Shown: one piece after another, positions 27,263-34,496 of the stretch
How positions within the stretch are numbered: the first letter of the stretch is position 1
Layout: every line of letters starts with the position of its first letter
Source: Pontibacter beigongshangensis
Lineage (GTDB): Bacteria > Bacteroidota > Bacteroidia > Cytophagales > Hymenobacteraceae
Direction of reading: 5' to 3'
Length of the DNA stretch: 64,000 nucleotides
NCBI RefSeq assembly: GCF_014332515.1
Contig: NZ_VFSD01000019.1
Coordinates: forward strand, 1-64,000
Translations under genes and position numbers: made by a program
Notes under the pieces: generated by a model
The model's input: the letters and a program-made list of their open reading frames with translations, nothing else
Told to the model about the DNA's origin: nothing
Database searches by the model: none

Positions 27263-27326
27263 CTAAAGCCTTCTTTCTTCAAACTGTATTGATTGATTTT
27301 TTCTCTACTCTCAGAAGCACTTGCCC

Positions 27327-28415
27327 ATGATCCGGAACTCACTTTACCTGTTGCTGTTTTGTACATTGCCTTTCCTATGTGCCTGCAAGATTGCTACCCA
27401 GAGCGGAGGAGAACAAGTCAGTTTTATCGCTGCCGATAACCCGCAAATACAATACACTGGCCGCATCGATTTTTCCGATCCTAAAAAGCCAAAATTCTGG
27501 TCGCCGGGGGTTTACATCCAGGCAAAGTTCGAAGGCTCATTCTGTGAGATTGTACTGAATGATGAGGAACTGTGGGGGAAAAATCACAATTACCTGGAGA
27601 TTGTGATCGACGATCAGGAGCCGTTCAGGATCCAGACGACCGGCAAGCAGAATACGATCCGGGTAGCGGAAAACCTGCTGGAAGAGGCGCACACCATCAC
27701 CATCTGCAAGAACACCGAATCTAATATCGGCTACCTGGAGTTCCTGGGTTTTAATGCTGGAAAGCTGTTGCCGCTGCCCCCAAAGCCGGAGCGCAGGATC
27801 GAATTTATCGGCAACTCCATTACCTGCGGTGCCAGCAGCGACATGTCAGAAATTAATTGTGGCGAGGGAGAGTGGCACGACCAGCACAACGCCTACCTTG
27901 CCTACGGCCCAAGAACAGCGCGCGAACTGGATGCGCAGTGGCACCTGACCTCCGTATCCGGCATTGGGCTGATACGCAGCTGCTGCGATCTGGAGATTCT
28001 GATGCCACAGGTCTACGACAAGATCAGTCTCCGGGAAAACAAATACCGCTGGGATTTCAGCCGCTATCAGCCGGATGTTGTGACCATTTGCCTCGGTCAG
28101 AACGATGGTGTGCAGGATTCTGTCGCTTTCACCTCCGCCTATGTCAGCTTTATCCAGCGCCTTAGGGGCCATTACCCTGATGCAGAAATTATCTGTCTGA
28201 CCAGCCCCATGGGTGATGAAAAGCTAACTGCAGCGCTTAAAAATTATTTAACCGGAGCTGTAAACTATCTGCGGCAGCAGGGCGACAAAAAGGTGCAAAA
28301 GTTCTACTTCTCCGGAAGGTACATTGGCGGCTGCGATGCGCACCCCAGCGTAGCCGAGCACGAATTGATAGCCAACGAATTAACACCTTTCCTGAAGAAG
28401 ACGATGCATTGGTGA
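27327..28415 (+). CDS. CE2-type acetyl esterase lipoprotein (SGNH/GDSL)
   Basis: A 362-aa lipoprotein (FLCAC lipobox; start at the ATG 27327, the frame being open from a TTG at 27321). An N-terminal jelly-roll of about 130 residues precedes an SGNH hydrolase domain, the CE2 arrangement. Catalytic Ser is S164 in EFIGNSITCG; GLIRSC and ICLGQNDG are blocks II-III; the C-terminal D337-x-H339 is in CDAHPS. CE2 esterases deacetylate glucomannan and xylan oligosaccharides, so this probably works with the SASA-type esterase on acetylated mannan. Confidence 0.87.
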   Translation: MIRNSLYLLLFCTLPFLCACKIATQSGGEQVSFIAADNPQIQYTGRIDFSDPKKPKFWSPGVYIQAKFEGSFCEIVLNDEELWGKNHNYLEIVIDDQEPFRIQTTGKQNTIRVAENLLEEAHTITICKNTESNIGYLEFLGFNAGKLLPLPPKPERRIEFIGNSITCGASSDMSEINCGEGEWHDQHNAYLAYGPRTARELDAQWHLTSVSGIGLIRSCCDLEILMPQVYDKISLRENKYRWDFSRYQPDVVTICLGQNDGVQDSVAFTSAYVSFIQRLRGHYPDAEIICLTSPMGDEKLTAALKNYLTGAVNYLRQQGDKKVQKFYFSGRYIGGCDAHPSVAEHELIANELTPFLKKTMHW

Positions 28416-28433
28416 CAAAGAAGTGTTTATTAT

Positions 28434-28507
28434 AGTGCGAAAGTCCTCACCCGTGACAATTATTCCGCGGGCTCTGGTCGCCTAGAATCCCCTCAGCCAG
28501 GCGCACT
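28434..28507. repeat. Possible diverged relative of the 25405 element
   Basis: The ends AGTGCG and CGCACT are inverted. The left half (AAGTCCTCACCCGTGACAAT and onward) aligns by eye to the left half of the 25405-25516 element at roughly two bases in three. Low-confidence relationship. Confidence 0.35.
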
Positions 28508-28576
28508 AATTCGAAAATTTAAATAGGAGGAGCACTAGGCAAGAAGTAATTCACCCAACCATTAAGATATCAATAA

Positions 28577-29542
28577 ATGAAAATCAAGAGCATTGTTACA
28601 GCAATACTTATAGCAGCTGCCGGTTTTGCAGCCAATGCACAATCCGTAAAAAAACACGGGCAGTTGCAGGTGGAGGGCACGCAGTTGCAAGACCAACACG
28701 GAAAACCTATTGTGCTGCGGGGCATGAGCTTTGGCTGGCACAACTTCTGGCCCCGTTTTTACACAGCAGGCGTGGTAAAGTGGCTGCGAGATGACTGGAA
28801 ATGCGGTGTGGTACGTGCCGCCATAGGCGTGGAGCCAAATGACGGTTACCTGCAAAAACCTGAGTGGTCAACCGAAAAAGCCAAAACCGTAGTGGAGGCC
28901 GCCATTAAAGCCGATATGTACGTGATCATAGACTGGCACAGCCATAACATTAACCTGAAAGAGGCAAAGGCTTTTTTTACGGAGATGGCGCAGGTATACG
29001 GCAAAAATCCGCACGTGATCTACGAGATTTTCAATGAGCCTGACGAGGAATCGTGGGAGGAGATAAAAGCCTATTCCGTAGAACTCATCGAAACGATCCG
29101 TGCCATTGACCCGGATAACATTATTCTGGTAGGTACCCCGCGCTGGGACCAGGAGGTGCATATTGCTGCCGATGACCCCATTACAGGCCACGACAACCTG
29201 ATGTACACGCTCCACTTTTACGCAGCCACGCACAAGCAGGAACTCCGAGACAAAGGCGATTATGCCCTGAGCAAAGGGTTGCCACTCTTCATTTCGGAGT
29301 CAGCAGGAATGGAGGCTACCGGCGATGGTCCGCTAAACGAGGCCGAGTGGCAGAAATGGATCGACTGGGCTGAAAAACACCAACTTAGCTGGGTAACCTG
29401 GTCCGTTTCTGACAAAGACGAAACCTGTTCTGTGCTACTTCCTTCGGCTAGTTCAGAAGGTGGCTGGAAAGAGAAGGACCTTAAGAAGTCGGGTATAAAA
29501 AGCCGTGCTCTGCTCAGGAGCTACGCTGGTAAAAAGAAATGA
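28577..29542 (+). CDS. GH5 (subfamily 2-like) endo-beta-1,4-glucanase
   Basis: A 321-aa secreted GH5 enzyme with signal peptide cleavage near ANAQ (residue 22). It resembles cellulases of subfamily 2: GKPIVLRGMSFGWH, VRAAIGVE, VIIDWHSH, IYEIFNEP with acid/base E154, MYTLHFYAATH and FISESAG with nucleophile E241, then SWVTWSVSDKDE. In this locus it probably cuts glucosyl links in glucomannan, complementing GH9. It is the last glycan-degrading gene of the locus and is followed by a terminator. Confidence 0.9.
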   Translation: MKIKSIVTAILIAAAGFAANAQSVKKHGQLQVEGTQLQDQHGKPIVLRGMSFGWHNFWPRFYTAGVVKWLRDDWKCGVVRAAIGVEPNDGYLQKPEWSTEKAKTVVEAAIKADMYVIIDWHSHNINLKEAKAFFTEMAQVYGKNPHVIYEIFNEPDEESWEEIKAYSVELIETIRAIDPDNIILVGTPRWDQEVHIAADDPITGHDNLMYTLHFYAATHKQELRDKGDYALSKGLPLFISESAGMEATGDGPLNEAEWQKWIDWAEKHQLSWVTWSVSDKDETCSVLLPSASSEGGWKEKDLKKSGIKSRALLRSYAGKKK

Positions 29543-29596
29543 TTTGAGGGCAGCCACAACAGAAAAAAATAAGGAGCAATAGTTTTAGGTGCTCGG

Positions 29597-29650
29597 AAAA
29601 ACAGAACTTCTGAATGGCACAGAACCTGCCAATCATACATTCTGTTTTTT
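29597..29650. terminator. Intrinsic terminator between GH5 and tonB
   Basis: AAAAACAGAA (29597-29606) pairs with TTCTGTTTTT (29640-29649) across a 33-nt loop and ends in a T-run on the plus strand. The A-run on the left could also serve the convergent tonB. Confidence 0.6.
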
Positions 29651-29691
29651 CTTATGTTTCCGGATACCCAACCATGTACTTGACTAAGTTT

Positions 29692-30537
29692 TTACCTTAA
29701 AGAGTACTTAATCGGAATGTTGTAACGCACCGGAACTGTTCTGCCATTTTGCTTGCCCGGCGACCAGTTCGGCATGCTTTTGATTACCCGGATGGCTTCT
29801 TCGTCGCAGCCTGCTCCCAGGCCGCGCAGCACTTCAATGTCGCTGATCTCGCCGCTTTTGCTCACCACAAACGATACATACACGGTGCCTTCTACCTGTG
29901 CCCGGATAGCCTGCTGCGGGTACCTGATATGTTTATGGATGAAGGCAAACATCGCAGCCTCACCACCCGGAAATGAAGGCATCTGCTCGGCAAAGATTAC
30001 GGGCTGTTCCACCACATCTGTTAATCCTGCAGCCGTGCCGGCTCCATCTGGCACACCAACATCAGGCAATCCTCCCGCTACGCCTTCCAATGTTCTGGTA
30101 CCGGCATCAATGGTGCGGAGTTCATCCACTTCCGGCAGGTCTTCGTCGGTGGTAACGTCAGTGTTGGCCTTTACAACCGGAGTGGTATATTTCAGCTGAG
30201 CCCTGATGGCTGGCTGCTGTGCTGGAGGAGGCGGTGGTGTTGGCGGCGTTGCATCTGGTAGGGGAGGCGGCGGCGGAATATCGGGCATAGTTTCCCACGG
30301 TATAGGCCGGGTATCCGGAACGGCTACCGCTGTAATTGCGTCGCCGGCTATCAGGCGGCTGACGAGTGGCATGCTAACGAGTAGCAGGAAAAGGGTAGAG
30401 GCTGTAATAGCGGCCCTGGTAAGGTGCTGGTTGTAAAGTTTGCGGAGCAGGTAAGCGCCGTAGACCTTGTTTCGACCGGCAAACACAATGTCGTCGAGGT
30501 TTGCTGCGGGGGCGGTGCTAAAGTGGCTTTGGTTCAT
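29692..30537 (-). CDS. tonB: TonB-family energy transducer
   Basis: A 281-aa protein linking the inner-membrane motor to outer-membrane SusC-type receptors. It has a cytosolic N-terminus (NKVYGAYLLRKLYNQHL is typical of Bacteroidota TonB), one membrane helix (about 42-62), a proline-rich stretch (about 80-105) and a C-terminal TonB domain (about 190-281; RYPQQAIRAQVEGTVYVSFVV, CDEEAIRVIKSMPNWSPGKQ). It starts 3 bp after the exbD stop and forms a two-gene operon with it. Its placement beside the locus suggests it powers this SusC, though it may serve others. Confidence 0.92.
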   Translation of the reverse strand: MNQSHFSTAPAANLDDIVFAGRNKVYGAYLLRKLYNQHLTRAAITASTLFLLLVSMPLVSRLIAGDAITAVAVPDTRPIPWETMPDIPPPPPLPDATPPTPPPPPAQQPAIRAQLKYTTPVVKANTDVTTDEDLPEVDELRTIDAGTRTLEGVAGGLPDVGVPDGAGTAAGLTDVVEQPVIFAEQMPSFPGGEAAMFAFIHKHIRYPQQAIRAQVEGTVYVSFVVSKSGEISDIEVLRGLGAGCDEEAIRVIKSMPNWSPGKQNGRTVPVRYNIPIKYSLR

Positions 30538-30540
30538 GTT

Positions 30541-31050
30541 TTATCCTCCTATGTTAGCTGTTAAAAGTTCTTTGTCATCTGTTTGCAGATCTGCCAGGGC
30601 ATAGCGCCTGGTGCCGGTTATGCGCACTTCGTCGAGTATGTCTACCAGGTTCTTGTACCGTGAGGCTTCGGTGGCTTTTATGAGCACCACTAGCTTGTCG
30701 TTCTTTTTAACACGGCCGGAGCTCAGCACTTTCCGGATGCCATTGGCGGAGAAATCAGTGGTCGCTACTTCCGGGTTGTCACCGGCATATCCAAAATAAT
30801 AGTGGATTTTGTCTTTTTCTCCCAGCATTACGGTGAGCGCGTTTTCTCCTTTTACCGGGTTTTCTCCGCCAGGTATCGGCATCTGCAACTGCATCAGATT
30901 CAGTTTGTTGAACGTCGTTGTCAGCATAAAAAAGGTGAGGAGCAGAAAAGCGAGGTCTACCATCGGAGTCATGTCGAGGTGAGTCTGCGTTCTTTTTGCT
31001 CTCCTTTTACCGCCTTTGCAGGGGGTGCTTTTTTCCTGTATTTGTGCCAT
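30541..31050 (-). CDS. exbD: ExbD/TolR-family biopolymer transport protein
   Basis: A 169-aa ExbD-type protein with a basic N-terminus, one membrane helix (about 30-50; HLDMTPMVDLAFLLLTFFML contains the conserved proton-relay Asp) and a periplasmic domain ending in DILDEVRITGTRRYALADL. It lies upstream of tonB with a 3-bp gap. No exbB is adjacent, so the motor must use an ExbB encoded elsewhere. Confidence 0.9.
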   Translation of the reverse strand: MAQIQEKSTPCKGGKRRAKRTQTHLDMTPMVDLAFLLLTFFMLTTTFNKLNLMQLQMPIPGGENPVKGENALTVMLGEKDKIHYYFGYAGDNPEVATTDFSANGIRKVLSSGRVKKNDKLVVLIKATEASRYKNLVDILDEVRITGTRRYALADLQTDDKELLTANIGG

Positions 31051-31401
31051 GTTCTTCTGTCTTGATTGGATGGAATGGTCGTGACTGTTGATCTGGAAGG
31101 ACTGTTTTGCTCCATTGCATTTTGATTAATCAACCTGCCAATCGGGCCAGTGCCTGCAGTTCAATGGCCCATTGGTTGGTTTCTGGAGCTACCCAGGTCT
31201 TTCCTGTTATTTTCTTCTATGATGCCAGCTGCAGCAGAAATGCATAAGGCGTTTGCAATTTATTTTGCAGAAAAAAGGAATTGATCAAATAATAGTATCC
31301 TGAAAAAGGAGAAGTTTTGCCTGGCAGGAGCTGGCGTAGCATGCGTGGCAGGTTAAGGCTGTATATTGATTTACAGCGACTTGTGTGTATTTTGGAAGGT
31401 G

Positions 31402-31453
31402 CGGCGGCAGATGCAGAAAAAGCTCTGGAGGGGCTTTTTGATTAGCATAATTT
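31402..31453 (+). repeat. Dispersed repeat, copy 8
   Basis: GCGGCGGCAGATGCAG arm, then GCTCTGGAGGGGC core and TTTTTGATTAGCATAATT. Confidence 0.8.
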
Positions 31454-31571
31454 ATTGTGGACAGGCAGAAAAATTTTCTCTGCCGTTTCAGGACTATCGC
31501 CGTCAGGTTAAGGTTTTAAGTGCTTTGTGGTATGACTGGTACGAGCAGGTGAGAAGTGCACAAATAGAAAC

Positions 31572-31609
31572 CCAGTATCATCAAATCCAGCCAGTATCAT
31601 CAAATCCAG
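31572..31609 (+). repeat. Tandem repeat, two perfect 19-bp units
   Basis: CCAGTATCATCAAATCCAG occurs twice back to back (31572-31590, 31591-31609) without mismatch. Confidence 0.9.
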
Positions 31610-31737
31610 ATTATTGGAATAGCCGTCGACTTAAATCCCCGAAATCGAACTTATATGGCCATCTGCTACAGGACACAAGGCGCAGGATCTTTTTATAATC
31701 AGAACAAATAAAGTTTGGCGCAGCATAAGCATTGCTG

Positions 31738-32418
31738 TTATAGGGAGCCATTTTCGTGACTTAATACCGCCGGGCTCCAGTCTTTATGGCCGCATGTGTC
31801 ACATTTACAATCAGTTAATATTTCTTCAAATACCACTTTACCACAGATATTGCAGGCAAATGTATTTTCTGCTTTATCCTGGTTTTTCCGCATTTCGTGG
31901 TTCCACTCCGGTATCAGCGAAAGGCCGGGAGATGGCTCCTGGTGCAGGAAAAAGGTAAAGTCGCCGGATGTTTCGAGGTAAGCCCGTTTTACCTGGCCCA
32001 GGTTGGCGATGCCTTGGCTTCTGAGTTCTGCCTGCAGCCTTTCTCTCGATACCCGGTTTGTTTTCATGATTTCGAGCAGCATCCGGCCATCTTTTACCAG
32101 TACGCTCAAATCACCGAACGTAACCGATTCGAACTACTCACTTCTGGAGGCGTAGTGCGAGATTATCCGCTGAATCACTACCACCACAAGCGCTATGATA
32201 ACGGCAGGCAGCAGCCCCCGCTCCGGCGCCAGAATAGGCACTCCTACCGCTGCCGCCAGCGACACCAGGGCCGACATTTCGAGGTTGCTGAGCTGTGCGG
32301 CCATGCGTTTGCCCATCAGGCGCATGCACAGCATAATAAGCAGGTAAATGAAAAAAACGCGCAATACTACCTCGAGCAGGAACAGCCAGGGCAGCTCTTT
32401 CCCCAGCAGAATGCGCAT
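31738..32418 (-). pseudogene. DUF421/YetF-type membrane protein interrupted by one in-frame stop
   Basis: The N-terminal part (32134-32418) encodes three membrane helices and the DUF421 motif MRLMGKRMAAQLSNLEMSALV, then stops at TAG 32134-32136 after HYASRSE. The same frame continues with FESVTFGDLSVLVKDGRML and runs to 31738, so this is a nonsense codon and not a frameshift. Alignment with the intact paralogue at 32663 places the TAG exactly at one residue (Arg in the paralogue). The C-terminus has a zinc ribbon (CNICG, CDTCG). The in-frame sequence upstream of 32418 also resembles the paralogue N-terminus but lacks a clear start. Recent decay, sequencing error or readthrough are all possible. 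Confidence 0.8.
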
Positions 32419-32567
32419 GATGTCCGTGATTGATAATCCTGAGACTCCATTTTTGAATAAGTGAATAAGATTTAGCGGTATGGTCTGGCAGGGTGGCAGG
32501 CGGCTTTTTACAGCCCTCTACAGGATAGGAAATTAATTTATCTGCTGAGCTATACACAAGGCTGTTA

Positions 32568-32626
32568 GGAGCAGCAGCACCAGGAGCAGATTTTGGCTCT
32601 GAAGGCAGTATTTTATTTGAATAATT
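32568..32626 (+). repeat. Dispersed repeat, copy 9
   Basis: GGAGCAGCAGCACCAGGAGC arm, then GGCTCTGAAGGC core and TTTTATTTGAATAATTT. It lies between the two DUF421 genes. Confidence 0.7.
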
Positions 32627-32662
32627 TCCTTATTCCCGGCAGGATGTTGCTTCCCCGGCAGC

Positions 32663-33373
32663 TCAACCGAATTGCTTCTCTTTCACATCTAGCGCGGCTA
32701 CCCAGTGGTTGTCGCCGCAGTTGTGGCAGGTTTGGTCTGGCTCATCCTCTGTCTGGATAGTGTTCCCGCACTTAAAGCAGGAGAAATAGTCGTCGCACTT
32801 AGGTTGCTCTTCCCAGAGCTTTTTGTCCTGCTGCGGCAAGATGCTGAGTCCGGGCCTTATTTCCTTGTATTTGAAAGTGCTGAAATGCCCGCATGCCTCC
32901 AGGTATAGCCTTTTTACCTGCCCCAGGTGCTGCACTTTTTGTTTCCGAAGCCGGCTGAACACCTGCTCCCGGGTGGCATTAGATTTGTCGAAAGCCTCCA
33001 TCTGCAGGCGGCCGTCTTTGATGATCAGGCTCACATCTCCCTGAGTAACCGACTCTACCCTGGAGTTGTTAAATGCCCACAGGTTAAGGCCGCGCTGAAA
33101 GGCAATGGTGCACAGCAGTGCCACGAAAGTAGGTAAAATGCCTCGCTCGGTTATCTGCATCGGCACGGCTACTATAGCACCCAGGGTAATCATCACGGCC
33201 ATTTCGGTAATCGTCATCTGGGCATTCATGCGTTTGCCGAGCAGGCGCAGCACCACGTATAGCAACAGATAAATAACTATGGTGCGAAAAAACACTTCTA
33301 CCAGAAACAGCCAGGGATTCTCACCGGTTAATATGCGCTGCCAATCTAAAATGTTGATGTCGTCTTTCTTCAT
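32663..33373 (-). CDS. DUF421/YetF-family membrane protein with C-terminal zinc ribbon
   Basis: A 236-aa protein with three N-terminal membrane helices (about 18-85, including VVLRLLGKRMNAQMTITEM), a soluble DUF421 domain (GDVSLIIKDGRLQMEAF, LRKQKVQHLGQVKRLYLE) and an added C-terminal zinc ribbon (CFKCG and CHNCG, about residues 200-225). DUF421 proteins are linked to membrane or spore biology in Firmicutes, but the function here is unknown. It is a tandem paralogue of the broken gene downstream; the shared zinc ribbon shows the fusion predates the duplication. Confidence 0.85.
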   Translation of the reverse strand: MKKDDINILDWQRILTGENPWLFLVEVFFRTIVIYLLLYVVLRLLGKRMNAQMTITEMAVMITLGAIVAVPMQITERGILPTFVALLCTIAFQRGLNLWAFNNSRVESVTQGDVSLIIKDGRLQMEAFDKSNATREQVFSRLRKQKVQHLGQVKRLYLEACGHFSTFKYKEIRPGLSILPQQDKKLWEEQPKCDDYFSCFKCGNTIQTEDEPDQTCHNCGDNHWVAALDVKEKQFG

Positions 33374-33467
33374 GAAACAAAATAATATAAAAAAGAAACG
33401 ACCTATCTATTAAAGAGTTACCCGTAATTTATTCAGTATTTGCCTTGGCAGGCTCCGTAATAAGCAT

Positions 33468-33498
33468 AAAAAGCACCCCGTTATTGCGAGGTGCTTTT
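33468..33498. terminator. Bidirectional-looking intrinsic terminator
   Basis: AAAAAGCACC (33468-33477) and GGTGCTTTT (33490-33498) form a stem with A- and T-runs on either side. It lies just downstream of the minus-strand barrel protein gene. Confidence 0.85.
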
Positions 33499-33523
33499 CA
33501 TGCTTGTTACTAAATAGGTTGTT

Positions 33524-34117
33524 TTATCTGTTGCCTCTGCCCGGCAGGTAAATCTGGAACCCTAAGCCGAGCGATAGGCCGGAGATACTGTTTCCGGTGT
33601 TAATGTCAGCATTGGAGCGGGTATAACCCAGAATAGCCTCCAAGGCTACGTTGCTCGCCACAAAGTGAGCATAGCCTGCCCTCAGCCCAAATACTCTCGA
33701 AACAATAGCATCTCCGTCGCTGTCTTTCACAGAGCTACCGGCAAGACCCACTATGCCTTCGCCAAACCATCTGTGGGTAGGAGCGGCCCCCTCCGGAAAG
33801 TAATAGCGGATAAATGGCGTTAGGCCATACCTGAAGTTTTCGCCACCGTCATACACCTGGAGCCCTAGCTGCGCCTCCGCGCCAATGGCGGCATTGTCGC
33901 TGATAAAGTAGCCGGCCCTTGGATTTACGTTGAATTCAAATAAATCGGATTTGAAGTTCATGCCGATATTGGCCACGTTGGCGCCCACCATCCAGTTGCC
34001 CTTTTGGATAGCTTCGGCTGCTACAGGCGCCGTGGTTTGGGGCCTTGGCAGATCCTGTGCAATTAAGGTAGTGGCCGTAAATAGGATGGATGAAGTGAGT
34101 AAAAGTAATTTTTTCAT
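33524..34117 (-). CDS. Outer-membrane beta-barrel protein (OmpW/porin-like fold)
   Basis: A 197-aa secreted protein with a signal peptide (cleavage near LIAQ, residue 20) and amphipathic beta strands throughout, such as PRAGYFISDNAAIGAEAQL and GLRAGYAHFVASNVALEAILGY. This is the pattern of small Bacteroidota 'outer membrane beta-barrel' proteins. Function unknown. Its own terminator follows and a 380-bp AT-rich gap precedes it, so it is monocistronic. Confidence 0.8.
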   Translation of the reverse strand: MKKLLLLTSSILFTATTLIAQDLPRPQTTAPVAAEAIQKGNWMVGANVANIGMNFKSDLFEFNVNPRAGYFISDNAAIGAEAQLGLQVYDGGENFRYGLTPFIRYYFPEGAAPTHRWFGEGIVGLAGSSVKDSDGDAIVSRVFGLRAGYAHFVASNVALEAILGYTRSNADINTGNSISGLSLGLGFQIYLPGRGNR

Positions 34118-34496
34118 AGTTTTAAACTGAAAAGTTTTTGAAGATTATTATACCTGAATTGTATATGGTTTAACGCCGATTTATCAATTTTTGTTATAAA
34201 AAATATTGTTTTAACTAGCTGGCCATAATAGGTTCTTGTTTTTGCGTGTTTATATTGTGATAATTGTAAGCCTTTAGGTTTCAGTAGCTTATGAATTTTT
34301 GTACAATAAACTTTATATAAAATTAAGATGAAGTGATTAGATTTAAGTAGAAATGCAGGTGCCGGCAAAAAGAAGGGGTATGTTTATTCTAATAGGGAAT
34401 GCTAATAATTCGAAAACGAATTATTAGTATAAAATTTACTTATTTAAAGATAACGCCAAATAATTTTATAGAGGAAGCCGGTAATATGAGTGCAAT
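34118..34496. other. AT-rich gap between the barrel protein and xrtN
   Basis: No gene seen; an 84-codon minus-strand frame reaching 34368 looks spurious. It contains a perfect 11-bp inverted repeat at 34402-34427 and should hold the barrel gene's promoter. Confidence 0.5.
34402..34427. promoter_or_regulatory. Perfect 11-bp inverted repeat (operator or hairpin)
   Basis: CTAATAATTCG-AAAA-CGAATTATTAG. There is no adjacent T-run, so a terminator role for xrtN is not clear; an operator or an mRNA 3'-end hairpin is possible. Confidence 0.6.

Larger units (their letters stand above)
26890..27326. other. Intergenic region with inverted GTGCGAGCTTGTA repeats and repeat copy 7
   Basis: No gene seen. 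Inverted copies of GGTGCGAGCTTGTAACT lie near 26998-27018 and 27110-27131, and dispersed-repeat copy 7 lies at 27214-27262. Two ORFs of about 68 codons overlap the repeats and look spurious. Confidence 0.5.
31051..31737. other. Intergenic region with repeat copy 8 and a 19-bp tandem repeat
   Basis: No gene I can support. A 110-codon plus-strand frame (31366-31698) runs through the dispersed repeat and the tandem repeat and looks spurious. Confidence 0.5.

Noticed and set aside
31366..31698. 110-codon plus-strand open frame
   Set aside because: It runs through a dispersed repeat and a 19-bp tandem repeat and shows no domain or plausible start.
32134..32418. Frameshift as the cause of the broken DUF421 gene
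   Set aside because: The codons before and after the TAG are in the same frame, so it is a nonsense codon, not a shift.
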